Notes: a model not told the origin generated them from the sequence alone. DNA of 64,000 nt from Actinomycetota bacterium (GCA_030841035.1 JAVEDI010000067.1:1-64000), one strand, 5' to 3'; positions 45,768-55,577 are shown, numbered from the stretch's first letter. Made by a program: numbers and translations.

Positions 45768-47536
45768 GAGCGCAGCGTCGCAGCGATGCGTGCCTGCGCC
45801 TGCGCGACGGGCACGTTCTCACGCTCGCCGGTCCTGCGGTCGCGCACCTCGACCACGCCGTCGGCCAGGCCCCTGCCCACCACGACGATCGTCGGCATGC
45901 CGAGCAGCTCGGCATCCTTGAACTTCACCCCGGGCGAGACGCCGCGCCGGTCGTCGTAGAGCACCGTGAACCCCTCGGACACCAGGTCGTCGGCGAGCGA
46001 CTGCGCGGCGTCGAAAACCGTGTCGTCCTTGCCGGTTGCGACGAGGTGGACGTCTGCCGGTGCGACCTCCCGGGGCCACACCAGCCCCATCTCGTCGTGC
46101 GTCGACTCGGCGATCGCGGCGATGGCGCGCGAGACCCCGATGCCGTAGGACCCCATCGTGACGACGACCTGCTTGCCGTGCTCGTCGAGCACCTTGAGGT
46201 CGAGCACGTCGGCAAACTTGCGGCCGAGCTGGAAGATGTGGCCCATCTCGATGCCGCGAGCCATCTCCAGCGTCGCGTTGCCGCAGTTGGGGCAGGTGTC
46301 GTCCTCGCGCACCTCAGCGGACTCGACGGTTCCGTCGCCGGTGAAGTCGCGCCCGGCGACCAGGTCGAAGACGTGCCGGCCCGCCTCGTTGGCCCCGGTG
46401 ATCCACCGGGTGCCCTCGGCGACGCGTGGGTCAAGCAGGTAGCGGACCCCGGCCGGCTTGTCGCTGCCCAGCGCGGCGGGCCCGATGTAGCCACGGACCA
46501 GGCCCGGGTTGTCGGCGAAGTCGGCCTCGGTGAACGGCTCGACGGTGGAGGGGTGCACTTGGGCACCGAGCCGCTTGAGGTCGATCTCCCGGTCACCGGG
46601 CACGCCGATGGCGACGACCTCGTCCTTCGCGCCGGGGTGGCGCAGCTTGACGACGACGTTCTTCAACGTGTCGGCCGCCGTCCAGTCGCGGTCGGGGCGG
46701 CGCAGGTCGTCGCGCGCGTTGGCGAGGGCGACGAGCGTGTCGATGGTGGGCGTGTCGGGGGTGTCCTCGACGTGCGCCGCAGGTACGTCGTCGTAGGGCT
46801 GCGCCGGGGGCGCGGGCGACCGCACCGCCTCGGTGTTGGCGGCGTAGTCGCACGTCGTGCAGCGCACGTAGGTGTCCTCGCCGTTGGCCGCGGGAGTGAG
46901 GAACTCCTCGCTGCGCGAGCCGCCCATGGCCCCCGACATCGCCGAGACGATGACGTAGTCGAGGCCGAGCCGGTCGAAGGTGCGGATGTAGGCCTCGCGG
47001 TGCGCGGCGTAGGACGCCTCGAGCCCGGCGTCGTCGACGTCGAAGGAGTACGAGTCCTTCATCACGAACTCGCGGCCGCGCAGCAGCCCGGCGCGGGGCC
47101 GCGTCTCGTCGCGGAACTTGGTCTGGATCTGGTAGATCCACAGCGGCAGGTCCTTGTAGGACGAGTACAGGTCCTTGACCAGCAGGGTGAACATCTCCTC
47201 GTGCGTGGGACCGAGCAGGTAGTCGGCCCCCTTGCGGTCCACCAGCCGGAAGATGTCCTCGCCGTACTCCGTCCAGCGGTTGGTGCGCTCGTAGGGCTCC
47301 CTGGGCAGCAGCGCCGGGAAGTGCACCTCCTGGGCGCCCATCGCGTCCATCTCCTCGCGCACGACCCGCTCGACGTTGCGGTAGACCCGCCAGCCCAGCG
47401 GCAGCCAGGTGTAGCCGCCGGGAGCCGCCCGGCGGATGTAGCCGGCGCGCACCAGCAGACGGTGGCTCGGCACCTCGGCGTCGGCCGGATCCTCGCGAAG
47501 GGTCCGCAGGAACAGGGTCGACATCCGCAGCAGCAC
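45764..47536 (-). CDS. proS: Prolyl-tRNA synthetase (bacterial type)
   Basis: A 590-aa class II synthetase. Motif 1 [21 protein letters not shown] (in part), motif 2 [21 protein letters not shown] and motif 3 [16 protein letters not shown] are present, with the bacterial editing insertion (YbaK-like) near residues 230-400 and a C-terminal anticodon-binding domain. GTG at 47536 has GGAG 8 nt upstream; ATG at 47524 is an alternative. It heads the operon with HAD and TSUP genes. Confidence 0.96.
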   Translation of the reverse strand: MLLRMSTLFLRTLREDPADAEVPSHRLLVRAGYIRRAAPGGYTWLPLGWRVYRNVERVVREEMDAMGAQEVHFPALLPREPYERTNRWTEYGEDIFRLVDRKGADYLLGPTHEEMFTLLVKDLYSSYKDLPLWIYQIQTKFRDETRPRAGLLRGREFVMKDSYSFDVDDAGLEASYAAHREAYIRTFDRLGLDYVIVSAMSGAMGGSRSEEFLTPAANGEDTYVRCTTCDYAANTEAVRSPAPPAQPYDDVPAAHVEDTPDTPTIDTLVALANARDDLRRPDRDWTAADTLKNVVVKLRHPGAKDEVVAIGVPGDREIDLKRLGAQVHPSTVEPFTEADFADNPGLVRGYIGPAALGSDKPAGVRYLLDPRVAEGTRWITGANEAGRHVFDLVAGRDFTGDGTVESAEVREDDTCPNCGNATLEMARGIEMGHIFQLGRKFADVLDLKVLDEHGKQVVVTMGSYGIGVSRAIAAIAESTHDEMGLVWPREVAPADVHLVATGKDDTVFDAAQSLADDLVSEGFTVLYDDRRGVSPGVKFKDAELLGMPTIVVVGRGLADGVVEVRDRRTGERENVPVAQAQARIAATLRS

Positions 47537-47583
47537 GGTGGGTTCTCCTCGATAGGTCTGTGGCGCGAGGATAACGACGTGGC

Positions 47584-47616
47584 GGCCGGGTGGCCGACCC
47601 GGTTTCGCGCCCGGCC
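47584..47616 (-). terminator. Hairpin candidate after the MFS gene
   Basis: CCGGGT (47586-47591) and ACCCGG (47597-47602) form a 6-bp stem with a 5-nt loop. Alternatively GGCCGGG (47584-47590) pairs with CCCGGCC (47610-47616). It lies 28-60 nt after the MFS stop and just upstream of proS. It may separate the two operons. Confidence 0.35.
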
Positions 47617-47643
47617 GCGGCCCGGACAGCGCTCAGCCAGCGA

Positions 47644-48915
47644 TCAGGCAGCGACGGGCGCCGGCGCCGGCCCTTCGCGACGCAGCGGGGAGGCCCACGC
47701 GGCGCCGGCCCCGACGACCAGCACGGCGGCCCCCGCCAGCATGCCGGCGCGCGGGCCGGCGACGTGGGCCACGAGGCCGCCCAGCACCGACCCGCTCGGC
47801 CAGCCCAGCCCGAACGACAGCATCCGCCCGGTGGTGTTGACCCGGCTCAGCAGCGGCTCGGGTGTGACCTGCTGGCGGTAGGTGATGGCGTTGGTCACCA
47901 CCGCCATGTAGGCCGCGCCCCAGGCGAGAAGGACCAGGCTGGCGACGACCCAGTCGTCGGCCAGCGCCGCGAGCACGCACAGGACGGCGCTGGCGGGCAG
48001 CGCGAGCAGGGTGACCCGCGCCGCGCCCAGCCGGCGTACGACGCGCGGCACCGTGAGGCTGGTCACGAGCACGCCGACTCCCCACGCCGCGAACAGGACC
48101 CCCAGCCGCCAGTCGCCGGCCCGCACGCCGAGCGCGCGGTCGGCCCACACGACCATCTGCCCCACGAAGGCGCCTCCCGCGATCGACTGCGCGGCACCGA
48201 CGACGGTCATGCTGCGAACGGTGACGTGACCCCACAGGAACCGCAGCCCCTCACGTACGTCGGCCACCAGGGCCCGGCGGGTGAACCGCTGCGTCGGCCG
48301 GCGACCCGGGTCGGACAATGGCCGCCGCAGGGAGCGGATCAGCAGCGCGGAGGCGACGTAGCTCAGGGCGTCGACCGTGATCAGCGTGGCCCCGTCGACG
48401 ACGGCGAGCAGCGCCCCCGCGAGCAGCGGCACCGAGGTCTCGATGAGCGTGCTGCTCGACCACAGCGCGCTGTTGGCCATGGCGATGCGCGGCTTGCCGA
48501 CCAGCGTCGGCAAGGCGCCGAAGTCGGCGGCGTCGAAGAAGACGAACAGCGCGGATGCGACGAACGCCGCTGCCAGCACGTGTGGCACGGTCAGTGCACC
48601 GAGCCACCAGGCCACCGGGATGCTCCCGAGCACCAGCGCGCTGACCAGGTCGGCCGTCGACATGACGCGCTTGCGGTCGAACCGGTCGGCGACGGCGCCC
48701 GCCGGCAGCCCGAGCAGCAGGTAGGGCATCGCCTCGAAGGCCGTGACCAGGGCGGTGAGCAACGGCGACCCGCCGGAGATCCGGTACATCAGCACGGGAA
48801 GCGCCACGTAGGTCACCGAGGTCCCGGCCAGCGAGATGAGCCGGGCCACCAGGAAGCGTCGCCAGTCGGGGTCGTCGCGCAGCCGCGTGACGAAAGCCGC
48901 GGGCTCGTCGGTCAA
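47644..48915 (-). CDS. MFS transporter
   Basis: A 423-aa protein with about 12 membrane helices. GLPAGAVADRFDRKRVM is the loop 2-3 signature, followed by FFDAADFGALPTLVGKPRIAMANS, typical of the enterobactin exporter/macrolide-efflux (EntS/MFS_3) group. The only start in reach before helix 1 is TTG at 48915, overlapping the ABC stop as TTGA. It is the third gene of the ABC-ABC-MFS operon. Substrate unknown. Confidence 0.88.
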   Translation of the reverse strand: MTDEPAAFVTRLRDDPDWRRFLVARLISLAGTSVTYVALPVLMYRISGGSPLLTALVTAFEAMPYLLLGLPAGAVADRFDRKRVMSTADLVSALVLGSIPVAWWLGALTVPHVLAAAFVASALFVFFDAADFGALPTLVGKPRIAMANSALWSSSTLIETSVPLLAGALLAVVDGATLITVDALSYVASALLIRSLRRPLSDPGRRPTQRFTRRALVADVREGLRFLWGHVTVRSMTVVGAAQSIAGGAFVGQMVVWADRALGVRAGDWRLGVLFAAWGVGVLVTSLTVPRVVRRLGAARVTLLALPASAVLCVLAALADDWVVASLVLLAWGAAYMAVVTNAITYRQQVTPEPLLSRVNTTGRMLSFGLGWPSGSVLGGLVAHVAGPRAGMLAGAAVLVVGAGAAWASPLRREGPAPAPVAA

Positions 48916-50750
48916 CGGAAGGCCCGTGCCTGGATCGAGTACAGCTCGGCGTACTGCCCGCCTCGGGCCATCAGCTGGTCGTGGCTGCCGACCTCGGCGA
49001 CCCGGGAGCCGTCGAGCACGACGATCACGTCGGCCATCCGCACCGTCGAGAACCGGTGGGACACCAGCACGGTCACCCGGCCTTTGGCGGAGGTGCCTCG
49101 CGAGGCCGCCGCGAAGCGCTCGAACAGCGCATGCTCGGTCTCGGCGTCGAGGGACGCCGTCGGCTCGTCGAGCACCAGCAGGAGTGGCTCGTCGCGCATG
49201 AAGCCGCGGGCCAGTGCGAGCTTCTGCCACTGGCCGAACGACACGTCGACGCCCTCGTCCCACGTCGGGCCGAGCTGGGTGTCCAGCCCGTGCACCAGCC
49301 GCTCGATCACGTCGTCGGCACCGGCCCGCACGACCGCGGTCTCGGTGGCGGGCCGGTCGCCCAAGCGCGGCAGGTCGCCGACCCCGACGCTGTCGAGGGC
49401 GCGCAGCTCGAAGCGGAAGAAGTCCTGGAAGGCGCCCGCGAGCCGCGAGCGCCACTGCGTGACCGACATCGTGGCCAGGTCGACACCGTCGACCTCGATG
49501 CGGCCGCTGTCGGGGGCGTACAGGCGGGCCAGCAGCTTGACGAGCGTGGTCTTGCCGGCGCCGTTCTCGCCGACGACCGCGACCACGGCGCCGGCAGGCA
49601 GGTCCAGCGAGACGTCGTCGAGCACCAGCCGCTCGGTGCCGGGATAGCGGAAGGACACGTGGTCGAGGCGGATGCCGTGCTGCAACGCGTCGGGCGGCGT
49701 GCCGTGCGACTGCTCGTCGGCGGCGGCGGCGTAGTCCTCGAGCCAGATGAGCCGACGAGAGATGTTCAGCCAGATGCTGCGCAGGAAGCCGAGCTCTCCC
49801 ACGGCCGCGCCCACGAACTGGGACAGCTGGTTGCCCACCACCAGCACGAGCACGACCGCACCGGGCGACGCGTGGATGCCCACGGCGGTGAACACGACGG
49901 CACCGACGTAGCCGAGTCCGAAGACCGCCCAGGCGAGGCTGCTCCACACCGCGGTGCCCCACGTGGCGGCGCTCACCGGCCCGTAGACCTTGCGCCACTC
50001 GGCCCGCCGGGCCTCCACGAGCGCGGGGCCGTTGCCGGTGACCCGCAGCTCCTTGCCGGGGGCCGCGGTCGTGCCCAGCACGAACAGGTGGCGGACCCGT
50101 CGCTCGTGCTGGGCCACGCTGTCCCGCACGGCCTGCTCGATCCCGGGCCGCACCCCGGCGGCCACCACCGGTGGCACCGCGAAGAGCACCAGCAGCGCCA
50201 AGGCCGGGTGGACCCGGGTGACCAGCAGGATCAGCACGATGACCAGCCGGAGCACCCAGCCCAGTGTCGAGAACAGCGACATGAACAGGTGGTCGAGCCC
50301 GAACGTGTGCCGTCGCAGCACCTCCAGCCGGTCGAGGTGCTCGCGGCGTTCCTGGTGGGCGATGGTCGCGACCCGGGCGTGCAGCTCGGCGACGTGCGCC
50401 TCCATCGCGATGCCGATGCGGTCTCGTAACCGGCGGCTGAGCCGGTCGAAGACCACCTGCAGCCACCACAGCAGGGTCGCGGACGCGGCCAGGCCCACCG
50501 CCGCCACGTGGACCCTGGTCGCGTCGCCGGCGCGGACCCCGTCGACGAGCAGGGCGAGCCACAGACCCACCAACGACGACGGCAGCGCCACGGCGAGCGT
50601 CATGACGAGCGAGACCAGCAGCAGCCGCGGCTGGAAGGCGTAGGCCAGCTTGACCATGCGCCACAAGGACTCCAGCGGGGGCGGCAGGTCGGCGTCGCGC
50701 TGGGCGCGCTCGTTGCGGGCCTCACGGCGACGCTCAGTCGAGCGAGTCAT
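48912..50750 (-). CDS. ABC transporter, fused permease-ATPase
   Basis: A 612-aa half transporter. About five or six membrane helices lie in residues 40-310, and the ATPase domain lies after about 365: Walker A VVGENGAGKTTLVKLL, an atypical signature VSFGQWQKLALARG and Walker B LLLVLDEPTASLD. The signature begins with SFGQ rather than LSGGQ, so one ATP site may be weak. It overlaps the next ABC gene by 17 bp; the two probably form a heterodimer. Confidence 0.92.
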   Translation of the reverse strand: MTRSTERRREARNERAQRDADLPPPLESLWRMVKLAYAFQPRLLLVSLVMTLAVALPSSLVGLWLALLVDGVRAGDATRVHVAAVGLAASATLLWWLQVVFDRLSRRLRDRIGIAMEAHVAELHARVATIAHQERREHLDRLEVLRRHTFGLDHLFMSLFSTLGWVLRLVIVLILLVTRVHPALALLVLFAVPPVVAAGVRPGIEQAVRDSVAQHERRVRHLFVLGTTAAPGKELRVTGNGPALVEARRAEWRKVYGPVSAATWGTAVWSSLAWAVFGLGYVGAVVFTAVGIHASPGAVVLVLVVGNQLSQFVGAAVGELGFLRSIWLNISRRLIWLEDYAAAADEQSHGTPPDALQHGIRLDHVSFRYPGTERLVLDDVSLDLPAGAVVAVVGENGAGKTTLVKLLARLYAPDSGRIEVDGVDLATMSVTQWRSRLAGAFQDFFRFELRALDSVGVGDLPRLGDRPATETAVVRAGADDVIERLVHGLDTQLGPTWDEGVDVSFGQWQKLALARGFMRDEPLLLVLDEPTASLDAETEHALFERFAAASRGTSAKGRVTVLVSHRFSTVRMADVIVVLDGSRVAEVGSHDQLMARGGQYAELYSIQARAFR

Positions 50751-52572
50751 AGGCCACTTCCTGCCCCTGCTCGTCGACCTCGGCGAACCGGGAGGCCTGC
50801 AGCTCGAACATCGTGCGGTAGCGGCCCCCGCGGGCCATCAGCTCCTCGTGCGACCCGAGCTCGACCACCTGTCCGTGCTCGAGCACGCAGATGCGGTCGA
50901 CCTGGCGCACGGTGGAGAAGCGGTGGGAGATCAGGACCGTCGTGACGTGGCGGGTCGCCTCGAGGATGCGCTGGAAGATCTCCGCCTCCCCGCGCACGTC
51001 CAGCTGGGCGGTCGGCTCGTCGAGCAGGACGAGCCCGGCGCCCTGCTGCACCGCCGCGAGCGCGCGGGCGAGCGCCACCCGCTGCCACTGCCCACCGGAC
51101 AGCTCGCTGCCGTGGTCGTAGCCGCGGGCCAGCACCGTGTCGAGGTCGGTGACCGCGGTGGCGCCGGCGGCCGCGAGCGCCGCCCGGACAGCGGTGTCGG
51201 GCGCCCCCAGCGGCGCCACGTTGTCGCGCAGCGCGAGCTCGTAGCGCACGAAGTCCTGGAAGACGGCCGTGACCCGGCAGCGGTAGGCGTCGACGTCGAG
51301 GTCGCGGATGTCGACACCGTCGACCTCCAGCGCGCCCTCCTGCGGGTCGTAGAGCCGACACAGCAGCTTGGCCAGCGTCGTCTTGCCGGCGCCGTTGACG
51401 CCGACGATCGCCATCGAGCTGCCCGCCGGGATGGTGAGATCGAAGTGGTCGAGCACCGGCCGGCTGCTGGTGTCGTAGCCGAACGTGACGTCGCGGAAGC
51501 GCACCTCCCGCGCGGGCATCGCGGCGACGTCGAGCACGCCCGTCGACGTACGCCGGGTCGCCGCCGGGGGCCGGGGAGCGAGCGCGCCGGCCTCGGCCAT
51601 GGCCGACGGGAGGCGCAGGACGGCGACCGCGGGAGCGGCCGCACCGTCCAAGGCCCAGCTCAGCCCACCGAACGCGACGGCGCTGACGCCGACCGCGGTC
51701 TGCAGGTACGTCGTCGCCGCGCCGAGGCCGAGGCGGCCGTCGGCCACGGCGTCGGCCAGGGCCCAGAAGACCAGGGCGTTGCCGGACAGCACGAGCAGCA
51801 GCGCACCGGCCAACGGGCGTTCACGCAGCCGGGTCGCCTGGTACTGCAGGTCGAAGAGCCGGGTGCGGCTCTCGGTGAACCGGTCGACCACCCAGTCGCC
51901 CAGGCCGAACAGCCGCAGCTCCTTGGCCGCGGGCGGGTCGGTGGCGAGGGTGTAGGCGTACCCGGCCTGCCGCTGCGCGGCACGGACCTCGGGGGTGTTG
52001 CGATCGCGCCACACGCCGCTCTCGCGCAGCAGCCAGTGCGTCGAGCCCCAGGCGAGCAGCAGCACGAGCGGTGCCCACCAGGCGAAAGCGACGAGCACGA
52101 GGGCCGACAGGACGCCGGCGACCAGCTGGACGAGCCCGCTGGCGATGAAGCCCATGCCGAGCACCAGCGGCGGGCCCGTCATGCCGAGGTCGAAGTCGCG
52201 TGCCATCGAGAGGTCGTCGGCCAGCTCGGGGCTCTCGAGGTGGCCCATCCCGGAGGGCGCGACGGCGCCCACCATCAGCCGGTCGTGCAGCCACTGCGCC
52301 GTGCGGGCGCCGAGCACTGCGCCGACTGCCTGCTGCAGCGGCGTCAGGACCTGGAAGAGCACGAAGACGATGCCGACGAACGTCAACGGAGCAGTCAGGC
52401 GCTCACCGCCGCGGACCGCGGCGACCAGCACTCCGGTGGCGATCGCCAGCAGCGCGGGCATCGCACCACGCAGCACGAGCAGCACCCACCACGCCGCGGC
52501 GAGACCCCTCGACGCCTTGACGAGCACGCCGAAGAAGGCCCACTCGCGTCGTCGCCGCAGCGCCCTCCACAT
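50734..52572 (-). CDS. ABC transporter, fused permease-ATPase
   Basis: About 612 aa, partner of the following half transporter. Membrane helices lie in residues 20-310 and the ATPase in the last 250: Walker A VGVNGAGKTTLAKLL, canonical LSGGQWQRVALARAL and Walker B LVLLDEPTAQLD. Start placed at ATG 52572; ATG 52596 is possible and neither has a clear Shine-Dalgarno. It is first in the operon and divergent from the SRPBCC gene. Confidence 0.9.
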   Translation of the reverse strand: MWRALRRRREWAFFGVLVKASRGLAAAWWVLLVLRGAMPALLAIATGVLVAAVRGGERLTAPLTFVGIVFVLFQVLTPLQQAVGAVLGARTAQWLHDRLMVGAVAPSGMGHLESPELADDLSMARDFDLGMTGPPLVLGMGFIASGLVQLVAGVLSALVLVAFAWWAPLVLLLAWGSTHWLLRESGVWRDRNTPEVRAAQRQAGYAYTLATDPPAAKELRLFGLGDWVVDRFTESRTRLFDLQYQATRLRERPLAGALLLVLSGNALVFWALADAVADGRLGLGAATTYLQTAVGVSAVAFGGLSWALDGAAAPAVAVLRLPSAMAEAGALAPRPPAATRRTSTGVLDVAAMPAREVRFRDVTFGYDTSSRPVLDHFDLTIPAGSSMAIVGVNGAGKTTLAKLLCRLYDPQEGALEVDGVDIRDLDVDAYRCRVTAVFQDFVRYELALRDNVAPLGAPDTAVRAALAAAGATAVTDLDTVLARGYDHGSELSGGQWQRVALARALAAVQQGAGLVLLDEPTAQLDVRGEAEIFQRILEATRHVTTVLISHRFSTVRQVDRICVLEHGQVVELGSHEELMARGGRYRTMFELQASRFAEVDEQGQEVAYDSLD

Positions 52573-52693
52573 GCCCACATCGGCACGATGGCACATCGCC
52601 CGGACAGTCGCCGGGCCCGCCAGGGTGCCACCTCCGGCACTGGGGCTGCCTGCCCCTGGCGATCGGCCGGTGTCCGCGAGCAGACTCGGCGTC

Positions 52694-53200
52694 ATGGACC
52701 TGCACCGCTACCGCTTCCGCAGCGTCTGGCCGGTCCAGGTCTCGGTCGAGGAGGCCTACCGGGCGCTGCGCGAGGTCGAGGACTACCCCGCCTGGTGGCC
52801 GGAGGTGCGCCGCACGGAGCGGGTCGACGATGCGACGTACGACATGGTGGTGCGCTCGGTGCTGCCCTACGACCTGGCCTTCCGCACCGAGCGCTCGCGC
52901 GAGGACCCGCGGGCCGGTGTGCTGGAGGCACGGATGGTCGGGGACCTCGAGGGGTTCTCCCGCTGGAGCATCACGCCCGCGGCGGGAGGCGCGACGGCGG
53001 TGTTCGAGGAACAGGTACAGGCGCGCAAGCCCCTGCTGCGCCGCCTCGGCTGGCTCGCGCGGCCGGCGTTCGTCGCCAACCACACGATGATGATGCGCCA
53101 TGGCCGGGCCGGGCTACGGGCCTACCTGGCGGGCGTGCGGCGCGGCAGCGGCGGTGGCAGCGGCGGTGGCAGCGGCGGGGGCGAGAAGGGCCGCCTCTAG
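52694..53200 (+). CDS. SRPBCC/polyketide cyclase-type protein with Gly-Ser tail
   Basis: A 168-aa START-like ligand-binding fold. SVWPVQVSVEEAYRALREVEDYPAWWPEV is the N-terminal helix-grip motif (in part), and GFSRWSITPAAGGATAVFEEQV follows the beta sheet. The last about 18 residues are an (SGGG)n run made by a 12-bp repeat, a flexible tail rare for this family. ATG at 52694. Its stop overlaps the convergent GNAT gene by 4 bp (CTAG). Ligand unknown. Confidence 0.83.
   Translation: MDLHRYRFRSVWPVQVSVEEAYRALREVEDYPAWWPEVRRTERVDDATYDMVVRSVLPYDLAFRTERSREDPRAGVLEARMVGDLEGFSRWSITPAAGGATAVFEEQVQARKPLLRRLGWLARPAFVANHTMMMRHGRAGLRAYLAGVRRGSGGGSGGGSGGGEKGRL
53144..53179 (+). repeat. 12-bp in-frame tandem repeat, Gly-Ser linker
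   Basis: Three units of GGCAGCGGCGGT (last base G in the third) encode Gly-Ser-Gly-Gly repeats at the end of the SRPBCC gene. Confidence 0.85.
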
Positions 53201-54039
53201 AACAGCACCGACATGAAGGTGCCGCCGGGGGCGAAGCCGACGCGCCGGTAGGCCGCTCGGGCGGCGGTGTTGTAGTCGTTGACGTAGAGGCTGACCGTCG
53301 GCGCGATGTAGCGCTGCGCCAGCTGCACCACCGCCGCCATCCCGCCCACCGAGAGCCCCCGACCGCGCAGGTCGGGAGCGACCCACACACCCTGCACCTG
53401 GCAGGCGGTGGGGCTGACCGCCCCGACCTCCGCCTTGAAGACCACCCGGCCGTCCTCGATGCGGGCGAAGGACCGGCCGGCGCGGACCAGCTCGGCCACC
53501 CTTGCTCGGTAGGCGGCTCCCCCGTCGACCGCCATCGGCGACACGCCCACCTCCTCGGTGAACATCGCCACGCAGGAGGGCAGCACCAGGTCGATCTCGT
53601 CCGGGCGGACGCGGCGTACGGCGGGGTCGGCGGCCACCGTCGGCGCCCGACTGGTCGCCAGCACGGGCTGCCGCGGCCGGACGTCGCGAGCGGGACCCCA
53701 CGCCGGCTCCAGCTGCTCCCACAGCGGCGCGACCATCTCGCGCGGCCCGACGATCGACGCGCAGCGTCGGCCCTGCCGGCGGGCCCGCTCGGCGAAGACC
53801 CGCACCGCCTCGGGGCCGGCTTCGACCGGCACCAGGTTGGCGCCGCAGTGGCAGACCGCCTCGATTCGCCCGTCGACGACGTGGCCCCACATCTCCCCGC
53901 CGAGGCGCAGCGGGTCCAGGCCGACCGCGCGCACCCGCGACTCGACGAACACGTTCGCGATCGGGTCGCGGGCGAGCAGCTCGAGGACCTCGTCGACGTC
54001 GGAGGGCCGCAGCACGCGCAGGGACGACATGCGCAGCAC
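53197..54039 (-). CDS. DUF4081-GNAT acetyltransferase (Rv2867c-like)
   Basis: A 280-aa protein with an N-terminal DUF4081 domain (SSLRVLRPSDVDEVLELLARDPIANVFVESR in part) and a C-terminal GNAT domain with GVWVAPDLRGRGLSVGGMAAVV and LYVNDYNTAARAAYRRVGF. It follows ispG at 28 nt, the same order as Rv2867c-Rv2868c in M. tuberculosis. GTG at 54039 has GGAGGAAGG upstream; ATG at 54030 is possible. Substrate unknown. Confidence 0.9.
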   Translation of the reverse strand: MLRMSSLRVLRPSDVDEVLELLARDPIANVFVESRVRAVGLDPLRLGGEMWGHVVDGRIEAVCHCGANLVPVEAGPEAVRVFAERARRQGRRCASIVGPREMVAPLWEQLEPAWGPARDVRPRQPVLATSRAPTVAADPAVRRVRPDEIDLVLPSCVAMFTEEVGVSPMAVDGGAAYRARVAELVRAGRSFARIEDGRVVFKAEVGAVSPTACQVQGVWVAPDLRGRGLSVGGMAAVVQLAQRYIAPTVSLYVNDYNTAARAAYRRVGFAPGGTFMSVLF

Positions 54040-54067
54040 GGCTTGCCTTCCTCCCTCGCGTTCGGGT

Positions 54068-55228
54068 CTACCCGATGCTGACGGCGGGTGCGCCAGAGGC
54101 TACGCCCGAGTGTTCCATCTCCTGGGCGAGGCGCATCGCCTCCTCGATCAGGGTCTCGACGATCTGCGACTCGGGCACGGTCTTGATGACCTCGCCCCGG
54201 ACGAAGATCTGCCCCTTGCCGTTGCCGGAGGCGACACCGAGGTCGGCCTCCCGCGCCTCGCCGGGACCGTTGACGACGCAACCCATGACAGCCACCCGCA
54301 ACGGGACCGTCAGCCCTTCCAGGCCCGCGGTCACCTGGTCGGCGAGGGTGTAGACGTCGACCTGGGCCCGCCCGCAGGAGGGGCAGGACACGATCTCCAG
54401 GCCCCGCTGCTTGAGCCCGAGCGACTCCAGGATCTGGTTACCGACCTTGACCTCTTCGACAGGCGGCGCGGACAGCGAGACGCGGATGGTGTCGCCGATG
54501 CCCTCGGCGAGCAGCGCGCCGAAGGCGACTGCCGACTTGATGGTGCCCTGGAAGGCCGGTCCGGCCTCGGTGACACCGAGGTGGAGGGGGTAGTCGCAGC
54601 GCCGGGCGAGCAGCCGGTAGGCGTTGATCATGACCACCGGGTCGTTGTGCTTGACCGAGATCTTGATGTCCCGGAAGCCGTGCTCCTCGAACAGGGAGCA
54701 CTCCCACAGCGCCGACTCGACGAGCGCCTCGGGGGTGGCCTTGCCGTACTTCTCGAGCAGCCGCTTGTCCAGCGAGCCGGCGTTGACCCCGATGCGGATC
54801 GGGATGCCGGCGTCCGTGGCTGCCCTGGCGATCTCGGCGACCTTGTCGTCGAACGCCTTGATGTTGCCCGGGTTGACCCGCACGGCCGCGCAGCCCGCGT
54901 CGATGGCGGCGAACACGTACTTGGGCTGGAAGTGGATGTCGGCGATGACCGGGATCTGCGACTTCCGCGCGATTGCCGGCAGCGCGTCGGCGTCGTCCTG
55001 GCTCGGACAGGCCACCCGCACGATCTGGCAGCCGGCCGCCGTCAGCTCGGCGATCTGCTGAAGGGTGGCGTTGATGTCAGTCGTGGGCGTCGTCGTCATC
55101 GACTGCACCGATACCGGCGCTGTGCCGCCGACCAGCACCCCACCCACGTCGATCTGCCGCGACGTACGGCGCTCGGCGAGCGGACGGGCGGGCAGCTCGG
55201 GCATGCCGAGACTGACGGGGCTGCTCAT
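54068..55228 (-). CDS. ispG: 4-hydroxy-3-methylbut-2-enyl-diphosphate synthase IspG
   Basis: A 386-aa [4Fe-4S] enzyme of the MEP isoprenoid pathway. The N-terminal TIM barrel has [19 protein letters not shown] and [17 protein letters not shown]. The cluster Cys are in [11 protein letters not shown] and [22 protein letters not shown] at 55228 directly follows GGAGGT; the open frame further upstream runs into a repeat array. dxr of the same pathway lies two genes upstream. Confidence 0.96.
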   Translation of the reverse strand: MSSPVSLGMPELPARPLAERRTSRQIDVGGVLVGGTAPVSVQSMTTTPTTDINATLQQIAELTAAGCQIVRVACPSQDDADALPAIARKSQIPVIADIHFQPKYVFAAIDAGCAAVRVNPGNIKAFDDKVAEIARAATDAGIPIRIGVNAGSLDKRLLEKYGKATPEALVESALWECSLFEEHGFRDIKISVKHNDPVVMINAYRLLARRCDYPLHLGVTEAGPAFQGTIKSAVAFGALLAEGIGDTIRVSLSAPPVEEVKVGNQILESLGLKQRGLEIVSCPSCGRAQVDVYTLADQVTAGLEGLTVPLRVAVMGCVVNGPGEAREADLGVASGNGKGQIFVRGEVIKTVPESQIVETLIEEAMRLAQEMEHSGVASGAPAVSIG

Positions 55229-55315
55229 ACCTCCATTGTCGCGCATGAACACCCGTTGCCACGCCCACCGCGCTGCCCGCCCGCACCGAGGCACCGTCGG
55301 GGGGGCGCGTCCTTC

Positions 55316-55577
55316 CGCAGAGGAGCGACGCGTCTTCCCGTGATCGTGAGGGGATCCAGCACCCAAACAGTGCCGATCGGCCTCACGATCACCGGCCCGG
55401 GCGGGCCCGCAGACGAGCGACGCGTCCTTCCGTGATCGTGAGGGGATCCGGCACCCAAACAGTGCCGATCGGCCTCACGATCACCGGCCCGGGGGGCCCC
55501 GCAGAGGGACGACGCGTCTTTCCGTGATCGGGAGGGGATCCGGCACCCAAACGGTGCCGATCGGCCTCACGATCACG
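55316..55577. repeat. Three tandem 92-bp palindromic repeat units between rip1 and ispG
   Basis: The gap of 439 bp (55229-55667) is mostly this array. Units start at 55316, 55408 and 55500 (period 92 bp). Each starts near CGCAG, then a GACGCGTC word, then a hairpin with arms GTGATCGTGAGG and CCTCACGATCAC (55340-55351/55381-55392; 55432-55443/55473-55484; 55524-55535/55565-55576). An inner GGCAC-CCAAACA-GTGCC hairpin occurs in units 2 and 3. Unit 3 has one arm mutation (GGG for GTG). The arms match the element at 74-126. It lies on the likely path of read-through from rip1 to ispG. Confidence 0.9.

Noticed and set aside
48916-50664. N-terminal extension of the MFS open frame to over 1000 codons
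   Set aside because: The extension is Ala/Arg-rich and lies over the ABC ATPase frame; only the last 423 codons look like a transporter.
50650-54081. 1143-codon + open frame across the ABC genes, SRPBCC and GNAT
   Set aside because: It crosses several well-supported genes in other frames and has no recognisable domain.
55316-55577. CRISPR array
   Set aside because: Only three units, each an almost complete copy with no variable spacer, and no cas genes nearby.
55316-55577. Repeats as a coding tandem (the + frame reads [18 protein letters not shown])
   Set aside because: The 92-bp period is not a multiple of three, so the frame is lost from unit to unit, and the peptide arises from the palindrome.
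55316-55577. Insertion sequence or transposon ends
   Set aside because: No transposase frame between or next to the inverted repeats.
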